From CAVXAE01 sp044225565 (GTDB taxonomy: Bacteria > Pseudomonadota > Gammaproteobacteria > Steroidobacterales > Steroidobacteraceae): a stretch of 23,203 bases of DNA. The first letter of the stretch is position 1. The number at the start of each line of letters is the position of its first letter. Below the pieces are notes generated by a model, which was given only the letters and a program-made list of their open reading frames with translations, searched no databases and was not told where the DNA came from. Position numbers and translations under genes: made by a program. Of the stretch, positions 1 to 7,910 are shown piece by piece. The stretch is from contig JBGAIL010000061.1 of NCBI GenBank assembly GCA_044225565.1, forward strand, positions 1 through 23,203. Direction: 5' to 3'.

Positions 1-639
1 AGGAAGCGCACCATCAGATCGATCGCCTGCGTCGCGCCTGCCGTGATGAAGACCTGCTGCGCGGTGCACGAGATGTTGCGGGCATTGTGCAGATGGCTCG
101 CGATGGCCTCCTGCAGGGGCCGGTAGCCGGCCGGATCGTCGCAACGGACACGTCGAGCGGCTGGCTGCGCCACTTTGCCGACAGCCGTGCCCAGACGTCC
201 GAAGGGAACAGCGACATCCGGGCCGGCGAGCGAGAACGGCTTTCCGGGCACGCCCGGCGTGCGCTTGGCATTGCGCAGCGCCGACCCGACCGACGACAGC
301 CGCGGCTCGCGGGATGCACGATCTCGCCGCCCTGCGCCGCTTGCGCGGCGAGGCCAGGAGATCGATGTCGAGCTCGGAAGCGACGTACGTGCCCGCGCCC
401 GTGTTCCCGGTGAGGAAGCCTTCCGCCTTGAGCTGCTCGAACGTGGCCAGCACCGTGTTGCGCGAGCAGTTGAGCTCGCGCGCGAGCTGGCGCGACGGCG
501 GCAGGCGCGTACCCTGTTTGAGGCGGCCTTCGAGGATCAGCCGCCGCAGCTGCTGGTCGAGCTGCCGATGCAGGGACTCGGGCGAGCCCTTGTCGAGGCT
601 CAGCGTGCGCAACTCGACGGTTTGTTCGCGGCGCGGCAT
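1..639 (-). pseudogene. MocR/PdxR-type GntR-aminotransferase regulator, 3'-truncated and frameshifted
   Basis: The gene starts at the ATG at 639 and runs off the left edge. The N-terminal ~95 residues are a clean GntR winged helix (SLHRQLDQQLRRLILEGRL, then LPPSRQLARELNCSRNTV, then GFLTGNTGAGTYVAS). A linker and the beginning of a fold-type I aminotransferase domain follow (LFPSDVWARL, DDPAGYRPLQEAIASHL, VFITAGATQAIDL). This is the layout of MocR/PdxR regulators, which use bound PLP as a sensor. The recognisable blocks lie in three different minus frames, with switches near 300-330, 200-215 and 145-165, so the sequence as given cannot make one protein. The blocks between switches keep conserved residues, which fits sequencing indels or recent decay. 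It is divergent from the sulfotransferase gene at 686. Its target is unknown. Confidence 0.75.
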
Positions 640-685
640 ATTCTGCGCCTCATCCTACCGCTACCGGCCACAGGAATCGAGAACG

Positions 686-2631
686 ATGACCGCGAGAGAG
701 CCTGCAAGCGCTCCACCCTCTCTGGGATTCGGGGCCGACGCCGCCGCCATGATCGAACGAGTGCGGCACGGCATGTCCCTGCATCAGTCCGGCGAGTATG
801 CGGCTGCGGCAGCGGCCTACCGGGAGGTGCTGTCCCGCTACCCGCAGCATCCGGACGTCATCCATTACCTCGGCATGGCGGAATACAAGCTAGGAAACTG
901 GTCAGCGGCGCGCGAGCTGATGGCGCGCTCCATCTCGCTGGATGGAAGCAAGTCCATCGTCCACGTCAATCTGGGGCGCACCTTCGTGCACGAAGGCGAG
1001 TGCGCGAGCGCGCTCGAACATTTCCAGCGCGCCGTGCGACTCGAGCCGCGGGACTGGGAAGCACAGCACATGCTCGGTCGCGCGCAGCTCGCCACGGCCA
1101 CCCGTTCGAAGCGGCGGGCGCGTTGGAGATCGCGCTCGCGCTTCGCCCCGCCAGCACCGCCAGCACCGCCATAATGCTCGACCTCGCCCATGCCTACGGC
1201 AGCTGCCTTCGGCATCCCCTCGCGGTCGAGCACGTTCCGCCGGCTGCTCGCGCTGGAGCCGGATCACGTCGAGGCGCTGGGCGGCATCTCCTCCTCGCTG
1301 CGGCCACGAATCGCGGCGAAGAAGCGCTCCCCGTTCCTGGAGAAGGCGGTCGCGCTCGATGCACAGCAACCGAACTGGATGTGCGATCTCGGCAGCCTGC
1401 GCGAGGAGCTGGGCGAGTTCGACGAGGCGATCCGCCTGTTCCGCAGCGTCCTCGAAGAGCGGCCTCGCTACCCCGTCGCCGTCGCGCATCTTCTCGCCTC
1501 ACGCAAGGGTGTCGAAGACACATCGCTGGTCGAGAAGGCGCAAAGCCACATCTGGCGGGCGGAGGATCGCGAGGCCGGTGCGCGTACAGCTCGAGTTCGC
1601 CCTCGGCAAGCACTTCGACTCGGCGGGGGACTACGACCGCGTCACCGCGACTACGCCGCCGCCAACGACCTCGTGGCCGAAGGCCATCGCTATCGGCCGC
1701 TGGCGATGGAGTCCGAGGTGAGCAGCATCGTGGAGGCGTTCGACCGCGACCTGTTCGACGGACATGCGGCCTTTCGGCAATCCGAGCGAGAGGCCCGTGT
1801 TCGTCGTCGGCATGCCGCGCTGGGCACCACGCTCACGGAACAGATCCTCGCGAGCCACCGGAGATCGCGGGCGCCGGCGAGCTCGGCTATTTCCATCACA
1901 AGGCCCACGTCCTGTCCCTTGCTGCCGGCAACGAGGCCGGACGTGGTGTGCCACGCACGCATCCTGGATCGAAAGGCGCTCGAAGATTGCGCCGCAGGCT
2001 TCCTGCAGCAGCTTTCCAGGGTGTCCGTGGACGCGCGCCGCGTGGTCGACAAGATGCCGATGAATTTCATGCAGCTCGGCCTGATCGCGCTCGTGTTCCC
2101 GCGAGCGCGCATCATCCATTGCCTGCGCGAGCCGCTCGACACCTGCCTGTCCTGCTATTTCGAGAACTTCCACCAGGACCAGCGCTTCGCGACGCGGCTG
2201 GAGAGCCTGGGGCACTTCCATCGCCAATACGAGCGGCTGATGGATCATTGGCGGGCGGTGCTGCCGCAGCCGATGCTGGACGTGCGCTACGAGGACACAA
2301 GGTCGCCGGCGTCGAAGCCCAGGCACGGCGCATGATCGCCTTCTGCGGCCTCGAATGGGATGACCGCTGCCTGAGCTTTCACCGCACCGAACGCGCCGTG
2401 AGCACGCCCAGCCGCTGGCAGGTGCGCCAGCCGATCTATGCCTCGTCCGTCGGCAGGTGGCGCCGTTACGAGCGTCATCTCGGGCCGTTGCGCGAGGCGC
2501 TGGCGCTCCGGGCCCCGGCGGGCGGCGAAATTCAGCCGAAAGCGGGCTCGAAAGCGACGATCTTGCGGAACGCCAGCACTTCTAGCCGGACAAGGCGCAC
2601 GCCGTCCATCGATATCATCGCGCAGCAATGA
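686..2631 (+). pseudogene. TPR-containing sulfotransferase, multiply frameshifted
   Basis: The ATG at 686 begins a TPR region (ALEHFQRAVRLEPRDWEAQ, FRRLLALEPDHVEALGG, AIRLFRSVLEERP) followed by a PAPS-dependent sulfotransferase domain. The 5'-phosphosulfate loop is visible as PVFVVGMPR joined to GTTLTEQILASH near 1795-1855. The 3'-phosphate loop is PRARIIHCLREPLDTCLS near 2100-2155, and VDKMPMNF lies near 2045. Such proteins transfer sulfate from PAPS to an acceptor; the substrate here is unknown. Homologous blocks jump between all three plus frames about nine times. At ~1820 the deletion of one base changes an expected R-S-G-T-T into R-W-A, and at ~1095 one base is missing between QLA and GHPFEAAGAL. 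The true 3' end is uncertain (2585 or 2631, depending on frame). It is either a decayed gene or poor sequence. Confidence 0.75.
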
Positions 2632-3811
2632 ACCGCATCACGCCTCCCTTCACCCGCGAGGAGTACGCGCAGCGCCACGCCAACGTGAAGGCGCGCATGG
2701 CCCGCGAAGGCATCGACCTGCTCATCGTCACCGATCCCGCCAATCTCTACTACCTCACGGGCTACGATGCCATTCTCGTTCTACGTGCCGCAGTATCTGC
2801 TGGTGCACGTGCGAGAGGCGGTTCCGGTCTGGATCGGGCGGCTGCTCGACCATCCCGGCGCCATCATCACGACGTACCTGCCCGAAGAGCACGTCCTCGC
2901 GTATCCGGAAGACTACGTGCAGCAACTGCGCCACGAAGATCCAGCAGTTCGTGATGGAACACGTCGGCAAGCGCGGCTGGAGCCGCTTGCGCACCGCGCT
3001 CGAGTATTCCCGCTGGTATCTCGGCGCCCACGTCGCCCATCTCTTCGAGGATGCCTTCGGCCAGCGCCGCCTGATAGACGGCAGCCTGCTCGTCAACTGG
3101 GTGCGCTCGATCAAGTCCGAGGTGGAGCTCGGCTACATGAGGGAAGCCGGGCGCACCGTCGAGAGCGCGATGCGGGCCGGGATCGAGAAAGTGCGCGAAG
3201 GCGTGCGCGAATGCGAAGTCGCGGCGGAGATCGCGCGCGCGCAGATCCTCGGCATGCCCGACGCCTGCGGCCAATACACCACCTCGCCACCCTGCGTGAT
3301 CTCGGGCAAGCGCGCGGTCGCACCCCACCTTTCATGGATGGACCGCAGGCTCGTGCGCGACGAGATGACCACCATCGAAATCGAAGGGTTGCGACACCGC
3401 TATGACGTGACGTTCAGCCGAAGCGTCTACATCGGCAAGCCGGACGCCCGCATCGAGAAGCATGCCGAGGGCCTGATCTCCGGGTTGAACGCCGCGCTCG
3501 CCGCCATCCGGCCCGGCGTCGCCTGCGAGGACGTCGAGCGCGCGTGGCGCGACGAAGCCGCCAAGTTCGGCCTGAAGAAGGCGGCGCGGATCGGATATTC
3601 CATCGGCATCGCCTATCCACCCGACAACGGCGAAGACACCCTGAGCCTGCGCCCGGGCGACACCACCGAGCTGAAGGCAGGGATGTGCCTGCACCTGATT
3701 CCCGGCATCTACGAGCCCGACTACAGCATCCTGCTGTCCGAGCCCCTGCACGTGACCGAGCGTGGCGCGGAGACTTTCTGCAGGCTCGAACGCAAACTGT
3801 TCGTGCACTGA
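2628..3811 (+). pseudogene. M24-fold (creatinase/ectoine hydrolase DoeA-like) hydrolase with two frameshifts
   Basis: The ATG at 2628 opens a pita-bread-fold protein: N-terminal creatinase domain (VTDPANLYYLTGYDA, SFYVPQYLLVHVREAVPVW, AYPEDYVQ), then the catalytic domain (LLVNWVRSIKSEVELGYMR, APHLSWMD, RIGYSIGIAYPPDNGEDT, LRPGDTTELKAGM). Two extra bases, an extra T near 2773-2774 and an extra A near 2936-2937, move it through all three frames. Removing both gives exactly 393 residues, close to the ~400 usual for ectoine hydrolase. The text resembles DoeA more than Xaa-Pro aminopeptidase. The two Asp metal ligands of M24 metallopeptidases are absent (IEIEGLRHRY, DVTFSRSV), as in creatinase and DoeA, so a metal-free C-N hydrolase is likely. 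The substrate is not certain. The downstream racemase gene follows after 11 bp. Confidence 0.8.
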
Positions 3812-3822
3812 GGTGAATCGCC

Positions 3823-4569
3823 ATGCCGGTGTATCGCGTCGACCCGAACCCTCATCGCGTCACTTACGGCACCACGCTCGGCGTGCTGGTGATGAAGTCC
3901 CGCGTGCCGTGCATCCCCGGATCGGTATCGAACGCGAGCACGTACCGCTACCCGGTGCTCTACCGTGTGGTGGAAGGGCTCGACGTACGCCGCCTCGTCT
4001 ACGAAGCCGATGAATCGCTCATCGAGCCGATATTGCGCGAAGCTCGCGAGCTCGAGCGGCAGGGCGTTTCCGCCATCACGGCGGATTGCGGCTACATGGC
4101 GCTGTTCCAGAGACAGGTGGCGTCGCAGCTGCGAGTGCCCGTCTGCCTTTCCAGCCTGCTGCAGGTGCCGCTCATCCGCGTGATGCTGCCCGATTCGCGC
4201 AAGATCGGCGTAGTAGTGGCGGACAGCCGCAGCGTGCGCCCTCACATGCTCGAAGCGGTGGGCATCCGGGCCGACGCCTCCGTGGTGATCGCGGGCATGG
4301 AAGGACGCCCCGCCTTCTGGAGCGCCGTCATGGACGAGAATGGCGAGCTCGACAGCGATGCGGTCGAGCGCGAGCTGCTGGAAGTGGTCCACTGTCTTCT
4401 CCGGAAGCACCCGGACATCAGCGCGCTGTTGCTCGAGTGCAGCGAGCTGCCCGCATACTCCGCCGCCGTCCAGCAGGCAGTGCGGCTACCCGTGTTCGAT
4501 TTCATGACGCTGCTCGACTACGTGCATGCCTCGCTCGCGCAGCAGCCTTACCGCGGCACGTATCTTTGA
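3823..4569 (+). CDS. Aspartate/glutamate racemase superfamily protein
   Basis: A 248-residue cytosolic protein. The two-cysteine signature of the Asp/Glu/hydantoin racemase, maleate isomerase and arylmalonate decarboxylase superfamily is visible: C89 in ITADCGYMALFQ and C206 in LLLECSELPAYS. A pseudo-twofold arrangement fits this fold, with KIGVVVADS at ~127-135 starting the second half. Members invert or decarboxylate at an alpha carbon, or isomerise maleate, through one or both cysteines, without a cofactor. The ATG at 3823 is preceded by AGGTGA at 3811-3816, which overlaps the stop of the M24 gene and suggests co-translation with it. A hydrolase-racemase pair recalls hydantoin- or ectoine-type catabolic loci, but the substrate cannot be read from the sequence. 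Confidence 0.8.
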   Translation: MPVYRVDPNPHRVTYGTTLGVLVMKSRVPCIPGSVSNASTYRYPVLYRVVEGLDVRRLVYEADESLIEPILREARELERQGVSAITADCGYMALFQRQVASQLRVPVCLSSLLQVPLIRVMLPDSRKIGVVVADSRSVRPHMLEAVGIRADASVVIAGMEGRPAFWSAVMDENGELDSDAVERELLEVVHCLLRKHPDISALLLECSELPAYSAAVQQAVRLPVFDFMTLLDYVHASLAQQPYRGTYL

Positions 4570-4602
4570 CACCTAAACCAGCGGCCGATATAAGGCTTGG
4601 CC

Positions 4603-5115
4603 ATGAGAGCCAGGGAAAAGCCACGCGCGCCCGCGCCCGCCGCCGATGCCGAAACGCGCGCCCATGACGACCATCACGTCTCGCTGCGACTGTGGCTGCG
4701 GCTGCTCGCGTGCACCAATCGCATCGAAGGGCGGGTGAGGCAGGCGCTGCAGTCGCGCTTCGGCACGACGCTGCCGCGTTTCGACCTCATGGCGCAGCTC
4801 GAGCGCTGCCCCGAAGGCCTGAGGATGAGCGAGCTCTCCCAGCGCATGATGGTGACGGGCGGTAACGTCACCGGAGTGACCGACGGGCTCGAGAAGGAAG
4901 GGCTGGTGGTCCGCGAGGTGGACGTCGCCGACCGCAGGGTCTTCCGCGTGAAGCTCACGGCGGAAGGCCAGAAGCAGTTCCGGCGCATGGCCGCCGAGCA
5001 CGAGCAGTGGATCATCGGGATGTTCGGCGAGATGAGCTCGGCGAAGAAGCGGCAGCTGTCCGAGCTGCTCGGCGAGCTCAAGCAGTTCGTCGGCCGCTCC
5101 GCCGACTTCGATTGA
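4603..5115 (+). CDS. MarR-family winged-helix regulator (first copy)
   Basis: A 170-residue protein from the ATG at 4603, chosen because AAGG at 4592-4595 lies 7 bases upstream. After a charged, disordered N-terminus (~25 residues) comes the dimerisation helix (LRLWLRLLACTNRIEGRVR). The winged helix then follows: the recognition segment MSELSQRMMVTGGNVTGVTD and the wing KEGLVVREVDVADRRVFRVK. MarR proteins are usually ligand-relieved repressors of catabolic or efflux genes. The alpha/beta hydrolase begins 8 bases after its stop, so the two genes are probably co-transcribed. Similar MarR proteins, as I recall, accompany aromatic acyl-CoA degradation clusters; a role in the adjoining convergent operon is inference. 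Confidence 0.88.
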   Translation: MRAREKPRAPAPAADAETRAHDDHHVSLRLWLRLLACTNRIEGRVRQALQSRFGTTLPRFDLMAQLERCPEGLRMSELSQRMMVTGGNVTGVTDGLEKEGLVVREVDVADRRVFRVKLTAEGQKQFRRMAAEHEQWIIGMFGEMSSAKKRQLSELLGELKQFVGRSADFD

Positions 5116-5123
5116 GCCTCCCG

Positions 5124-5954
5124 ATGGCCGGGCTGATGACGGCTGACGATCTCGGGCAGCTCCACGCGGCGCCGCCAGGCAAACGCATTCCCTACGGTGA
5201 CGACGCCTTGCAGTTCGGCGAGCTGAGCCTGCCGCCCGGCACGGGCCCGCATCCCGTCGTCGTCAACATCCACGGGGGATGCTGGCTGGCCGAATACGAT
5301 ATCGGGCACACCCGTGCGCTGGCGCATGCGCTCACCGGCAACGGCTTCGCCGTCTGGAACGTGGAATATCGCCGAGTCGGAAATCCCGGCGGCGGCTGGC
5401 CGGGAACGTTCACGGACGTGTCTCGTGCCGTCGAGCATCTGCGACGTCTCGCCGGGCCCTGCTCCCTGGACCTTTCGCGAATAGTCCTCATGGGACACTC
5501 GGCCGGCGGTCAGCTCGCATTGTGGCTGGCGGGACGTTCGTGCGTGCCACGCTCCAGCGAGGTCTACATGCGTGAGCCGCTACACGTGCGTGGGGTCGTG
5601 GCACTCGCACCAGCAACCGAGCTGCCGGAATTGCACTCGCGGGCGATATTCGACGGTGTCGTTGGCAAGCTCATTGGCGGATCGCCCGTGGAAATGCCGC
5701 ACCGATACGCAGCGGTGACGCCGGCGCAGCTCGTTCCGCTCGGTGTGCCGCAGATCCTGGTGGTCGGGCAGCACGATGATTTCTGGGGCTGGAACGCTCC
5801 CGCCTATCTCGAAAAGGCGCGCGCTGCGGGCGAGCGGCAGATCCGGCTGGAGATCGTGGAAGGCGCGGGACACTTCGAGGTCATCGCGCCGCAGACAGAC
5901 GCCTGGGAGCATGTGGTGAGCGCTGTTCGCGAAGTACTGGCTGGGGCGAAGTGA
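5124..5954 (+). CDS. Alpha/beta hydrolase, kynurenine formamidase/carboxylesterase-like
   Basis: A 276-residue alpha/beta hydrolase. It has an oxyanion-hole motif HGGCW (50-54), nucleophile elbow GHSAGG with S126, an acid D218 or D219 in GQHDDFW, and H250 in GAGHFEV. HGGxW with this spacing is typical of the kynurenine formamidase/esterase branch. No signal peptide is visible, so it is cytosolic. The start at 5124 places it 8 bases after the MarR stop. The acyl or amide substrate is unknown. Its position beside an anthraniloyl-CoA-type operon makes formylkynurenine, N-formylanthranilate or a cyclic amide such as isatin reasonable guesses, but none is proven. It converges on the OYE gene, with 48 bp between the stops. 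Confidence 0.82.
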   Translation: MAGLMTADDLGQLHAAPPGKRIPYGDDALQFGELSLPPGTGPHPVVVNIHGGCWLAEYDIGHTRALAHALTGNGFAVWNVEYRRVGNPGGGWPGTFTDVSRAVEHLRRLAGPCSLDLSRIVLMGHSAGGQLALWLAGRSCVPRSSEVYMREPLHVRGVVALAPATELPELHSRAIFDGVVGKLIGGSPVEMPHRYAAVTPAQLVPLGVPQILVVGQHDDFWGWNAPAYLEKARAAGERQIRLEIVEGAGHFEVIAPQTDAWEHVVSAVREVLAGAK

Positions 5955-6002
5955 AGTCGTGGCTGCGCGAAAGGGGCTCGGCGTTGTGACACCCGAGAAG
6001 CG

Positions 6003-7487
6003 CTATTCGCTCTCCTTCTGATCCCCGGCCGAAGCACGGTTCCAGGAAGGCGCGACCAGCCTGCGCTTGCCATCCACCGAGCGCCGCACGCCGGGCTCCT
6101 CCAGGCTCAGCCGGTCCCACAGCTCGCAAGTGACCTCGCGATGGCGCTGATCCAGCGCCTCGCAATAGTTCGTGTAGAGGCACAGGCGTACCTGCGCCCC
6201 TTGTCCCGTGCGCACTTTCTCGAACCAGTCGGGGTCCGCGAGCGCGGCGCGCGCGAGCGCCACGATGTCCGCCTCACCGTGCTCCAGGACGCTCTCTGCC
6301 TGCTCGAAGTTGTGGATGCCACCGGCCGCGACGATGGGCGTGACCAGGCCGGCGTCGCGTACGGCAGTGCGGATTTGCGCAGCCGGCGCGAGATTGCGGC
6401 CGAACGGCCCTTTCGCATCCGAGTAATAGGAAGGCATGCACTCGTAGCCGCTGGGGCCGGTATACGGATAGGCCGCCTGCCCGACCTTGGGCTGCTGCGC
6501 ATCCTCGAACTTTCCGCCGCGCGAGAGCGAGATGAAATCCATCCCCGCCGCCGCCAGCTCCCGCGCGAACCACGAAGAGTCCGGCACTTCGTTGCCGCCG
6601 GCGATGCAGTCTTCGGTGAGCATGCGGCAGCCGACGACGAAATCCCGGCCGACCGCCTTGCGCACCGCCGCGAATACCTCGAGCGGCAGGCGAATGCGTT
6701 GCTCCCGTGCGCCGCCGTATCCGTCTTCCCTCGTGTTCAGCGCAGAAAGGAAGGAAGCCATCGTATAAGCGTGCGCGTAATGGAGCTCGACGCCGTCGAA
6801 CCCCGCCTCGCGCGCACGCATCGCGCCTTCGGCGAACAAGTGCGGCAACGTCAGCGGAAGGTCGCGGACGTGAGGCAACCAGGTATCCGTGACGCGTTCG
6901 CGCGCGCCCGCCTGGAGTGCTTCGAACTCCCGCTCGCTCAATATCGTCGACAACGCCGTATCGTCCAGGGCGAGCAGGCGTTCGCGAACCTGCGATTCGG
7001 GCGCCGCGGAGGGCAATCCCAGCTTCTCGCGATGGAGCGGCGTGATGCCGAGGAATCGCTCCAGGAATTTCGCGCGCTCCGGCCGGCGCCGGATCGAGAG
7101 GAAGTCGATGAGCTGGATGAACAGCCGCGTGTGCCCGCCGCTCGCTTCGCGGACCGTGTCCACGAGCTGCCGCAATCCCGGCAGGAACTCATCCGCCCCG
7201 ATCCGCAGCAGCGGCCCGCTGGGCACGTTGCGGATACCGGTAGCTTCCACCACCAGCGCGCCGGGACGGCCCGCAGCGAAGCGGCGATACCAGTCGAGCA
7301 CGTCGGGCGTGACGAATCCGTCCTCGCTCGCGCGCCATGGCACCATCGCAGGCACCCACGTGCGATCCCCCAGCATCGTCGGGCCGACGCGGATCGGCTG
7401 AAAGAGCCGGGAACCCGCTGCTTCAGCGGCATCCGGCCAGCGGCCCGGGCGCGCGTCGTGCCGGATGCGTTCCTTGGGTCGCCACAT
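6003..7487 (-). CDS. NADH:flavin oxidoreductase, old yellow enzyme family (stand-alone)
   Basis: A 494-residue FMN TIM-barrel protein and the last gene of the eight-gene operon, starting 10 bases after the rid stop. Visible features are the N-terminal strand LFQPIRVGPTMLGDRTWVPAM, the active-site block GFDGVELHYAHAYTMASFLS (~229-248), NTREDGYGG (~251-259), and the phosphate-binding AAGGIHNFEQAESVL followed by DIVALARAALADPDW. An insertion of about 80 residues separates the QLID strand from the HxxH helix. The C-terminal Cys region that holds a 4Fe-4S cluster in 2,4-dienoyl-CoA reductase is reduced to C-x5-C-x11-C (CLYTNYC...C), and the C-terminal FAD/NAD domain is absent. It probably reduces an enone or a dienoyl-CoA in the same pathway. 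The substrate is inferred only from context. Confidence 0.87.
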   Translation of the reverse strand: MWRPKERIRHDARPGRWPDAAEAAGSRLFQPIRVGPTMLGDRTWVPAMVPWRASEDGFVTPDVLDWYRRFAAGRPGALVVEATGIRNVPSGPLLRIGADEFLPGLRQLVDTVREASGGHTRLFIQLIDFLSIRRRPERAKFLERFLGITPLHREKLGLPSAAPESQVRERLLALDDTALSTILSEREFEALQAGARERVTDTWLPHVRDLPLTLPHLFAEGAMRAREAGFDGVELHYAHAYTMASFLSALNTREDGYGGAREQRIRLPLEVFAAVRKAVGRDFVVGCRMLTEDCIAGGNEVPDSSWFARELAAAGMDFISLSRGGKFEDAQQPKVGQAAYPYTGPSGYECMPSYYSDAKGPFGRNLAPAAQIRTAVRDAGLVTPIVAAGGIHNFEQAESVLEHGEADIVALARAALADPDWFEKVRTGQGAQVRLCLYTNYCEALDQRHREVTCELWDRLSLEEPGVRRSVDGKRRLVAPSWNRASAGDQKESE

Positions 7488-7497
7488 GCGCTGGTGC

Positions 7498-7896
7498 TCA
7501 GTCCGGGATGAGGGCGGTGGCTTCGATCTCTATGAGCGCCTCACGCTCCACCAGCGCGCCCACCTGCACCAGGGCCATCGTCGGGAAACTCTTGCCGAAC
7601 ACTTCGCGATACGCTGCACCGATCTCGGCGGCCTGGTCCCGATAGGCCTGGACGTCCGTCACGTACCACGTGAGCCTGACCAGGTGGCGGGGCTCTGCGC
7701 CAGCCTCCACGAGCAGCCTCGCGATGTTGCGAAACGCTTGCGCGGCCTGTCCGGACAGCCGCTGGCTCTCGAAGCGCCCACTGGCATCCCAGCCCACCTG
7801 TCCGGCGATGAAGACCATGCGGCCGCGCCCCGCCATGGCGTTCGCATAACCGCGCGGCTTGGGCCATTCGGCGGGTTGCAGGATCTGATTCTCCAC
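7498..7896 (-). CDS. RidA/YjgF-family protein lacking the canonical arginine
   Basis: A 132-residue Rid-family protein. The start is GTG at 7896 (VENQILQPAEW), supported by AGAGG at 7904-7908, 7 bases upstream. The family core is clear: VFIAGQVGWDASGRF, AQAFRNIARLLVEAGAEPRHL and LIEIEATALIPD. E. coli RidA deaminates enamines and imines using an arginine in a PARS motif; here that place reads FPTMALVQV, so the arginine is missing. Members of this kind are common in catabolic clusters but are not expected to show classical RidA activity. In an anthraniloyl-CoA pathway, an enamine or imine does have to be hydrolysed to release ammonia, so an altered Rid protein is intriguing here. It lies 14 bases after the acyl-CoA dehydrogenase stop. 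Confidence 0.88.
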   Translation of the reverse strand: MENQILQPAEWPKPRGYANAMAGRGRMVFIAGQVGWDASGRFESQRLSGQAAQAFRNIARLLVEAGAEPRHLVRLTWYVTDVQAYRDQAAEIGAAYREVFGKSFPTMALVQVGALVEREALIEIEATALIPD

Positions 7897-7910
7897 GGGT
7901 GAACCTCTCG

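Noticed and set aside
175..2631. Long plus-strand open frame of 818 codons across the left region
   Set aside because: Only parts of it are coding; the rest is low-complexity Arg/Ala text from high GC. The real signal is the frameshifted regulator on the minus strand and the sulfotransferase moving through three plus frames.
3823..4569. Specific naming as maleate isomerase, hydantoin racemase or EutA
   Set aside because: The two cysteines define only the superfamily; nothing visible separates these activities.
5977..5997. Possible terminator hairpin (CTCGG / CCGAG) between the convergent hydrolase and OYE genes
   Set aside because: Only five paired bases, mismatched interior and no T-tract on either strand.
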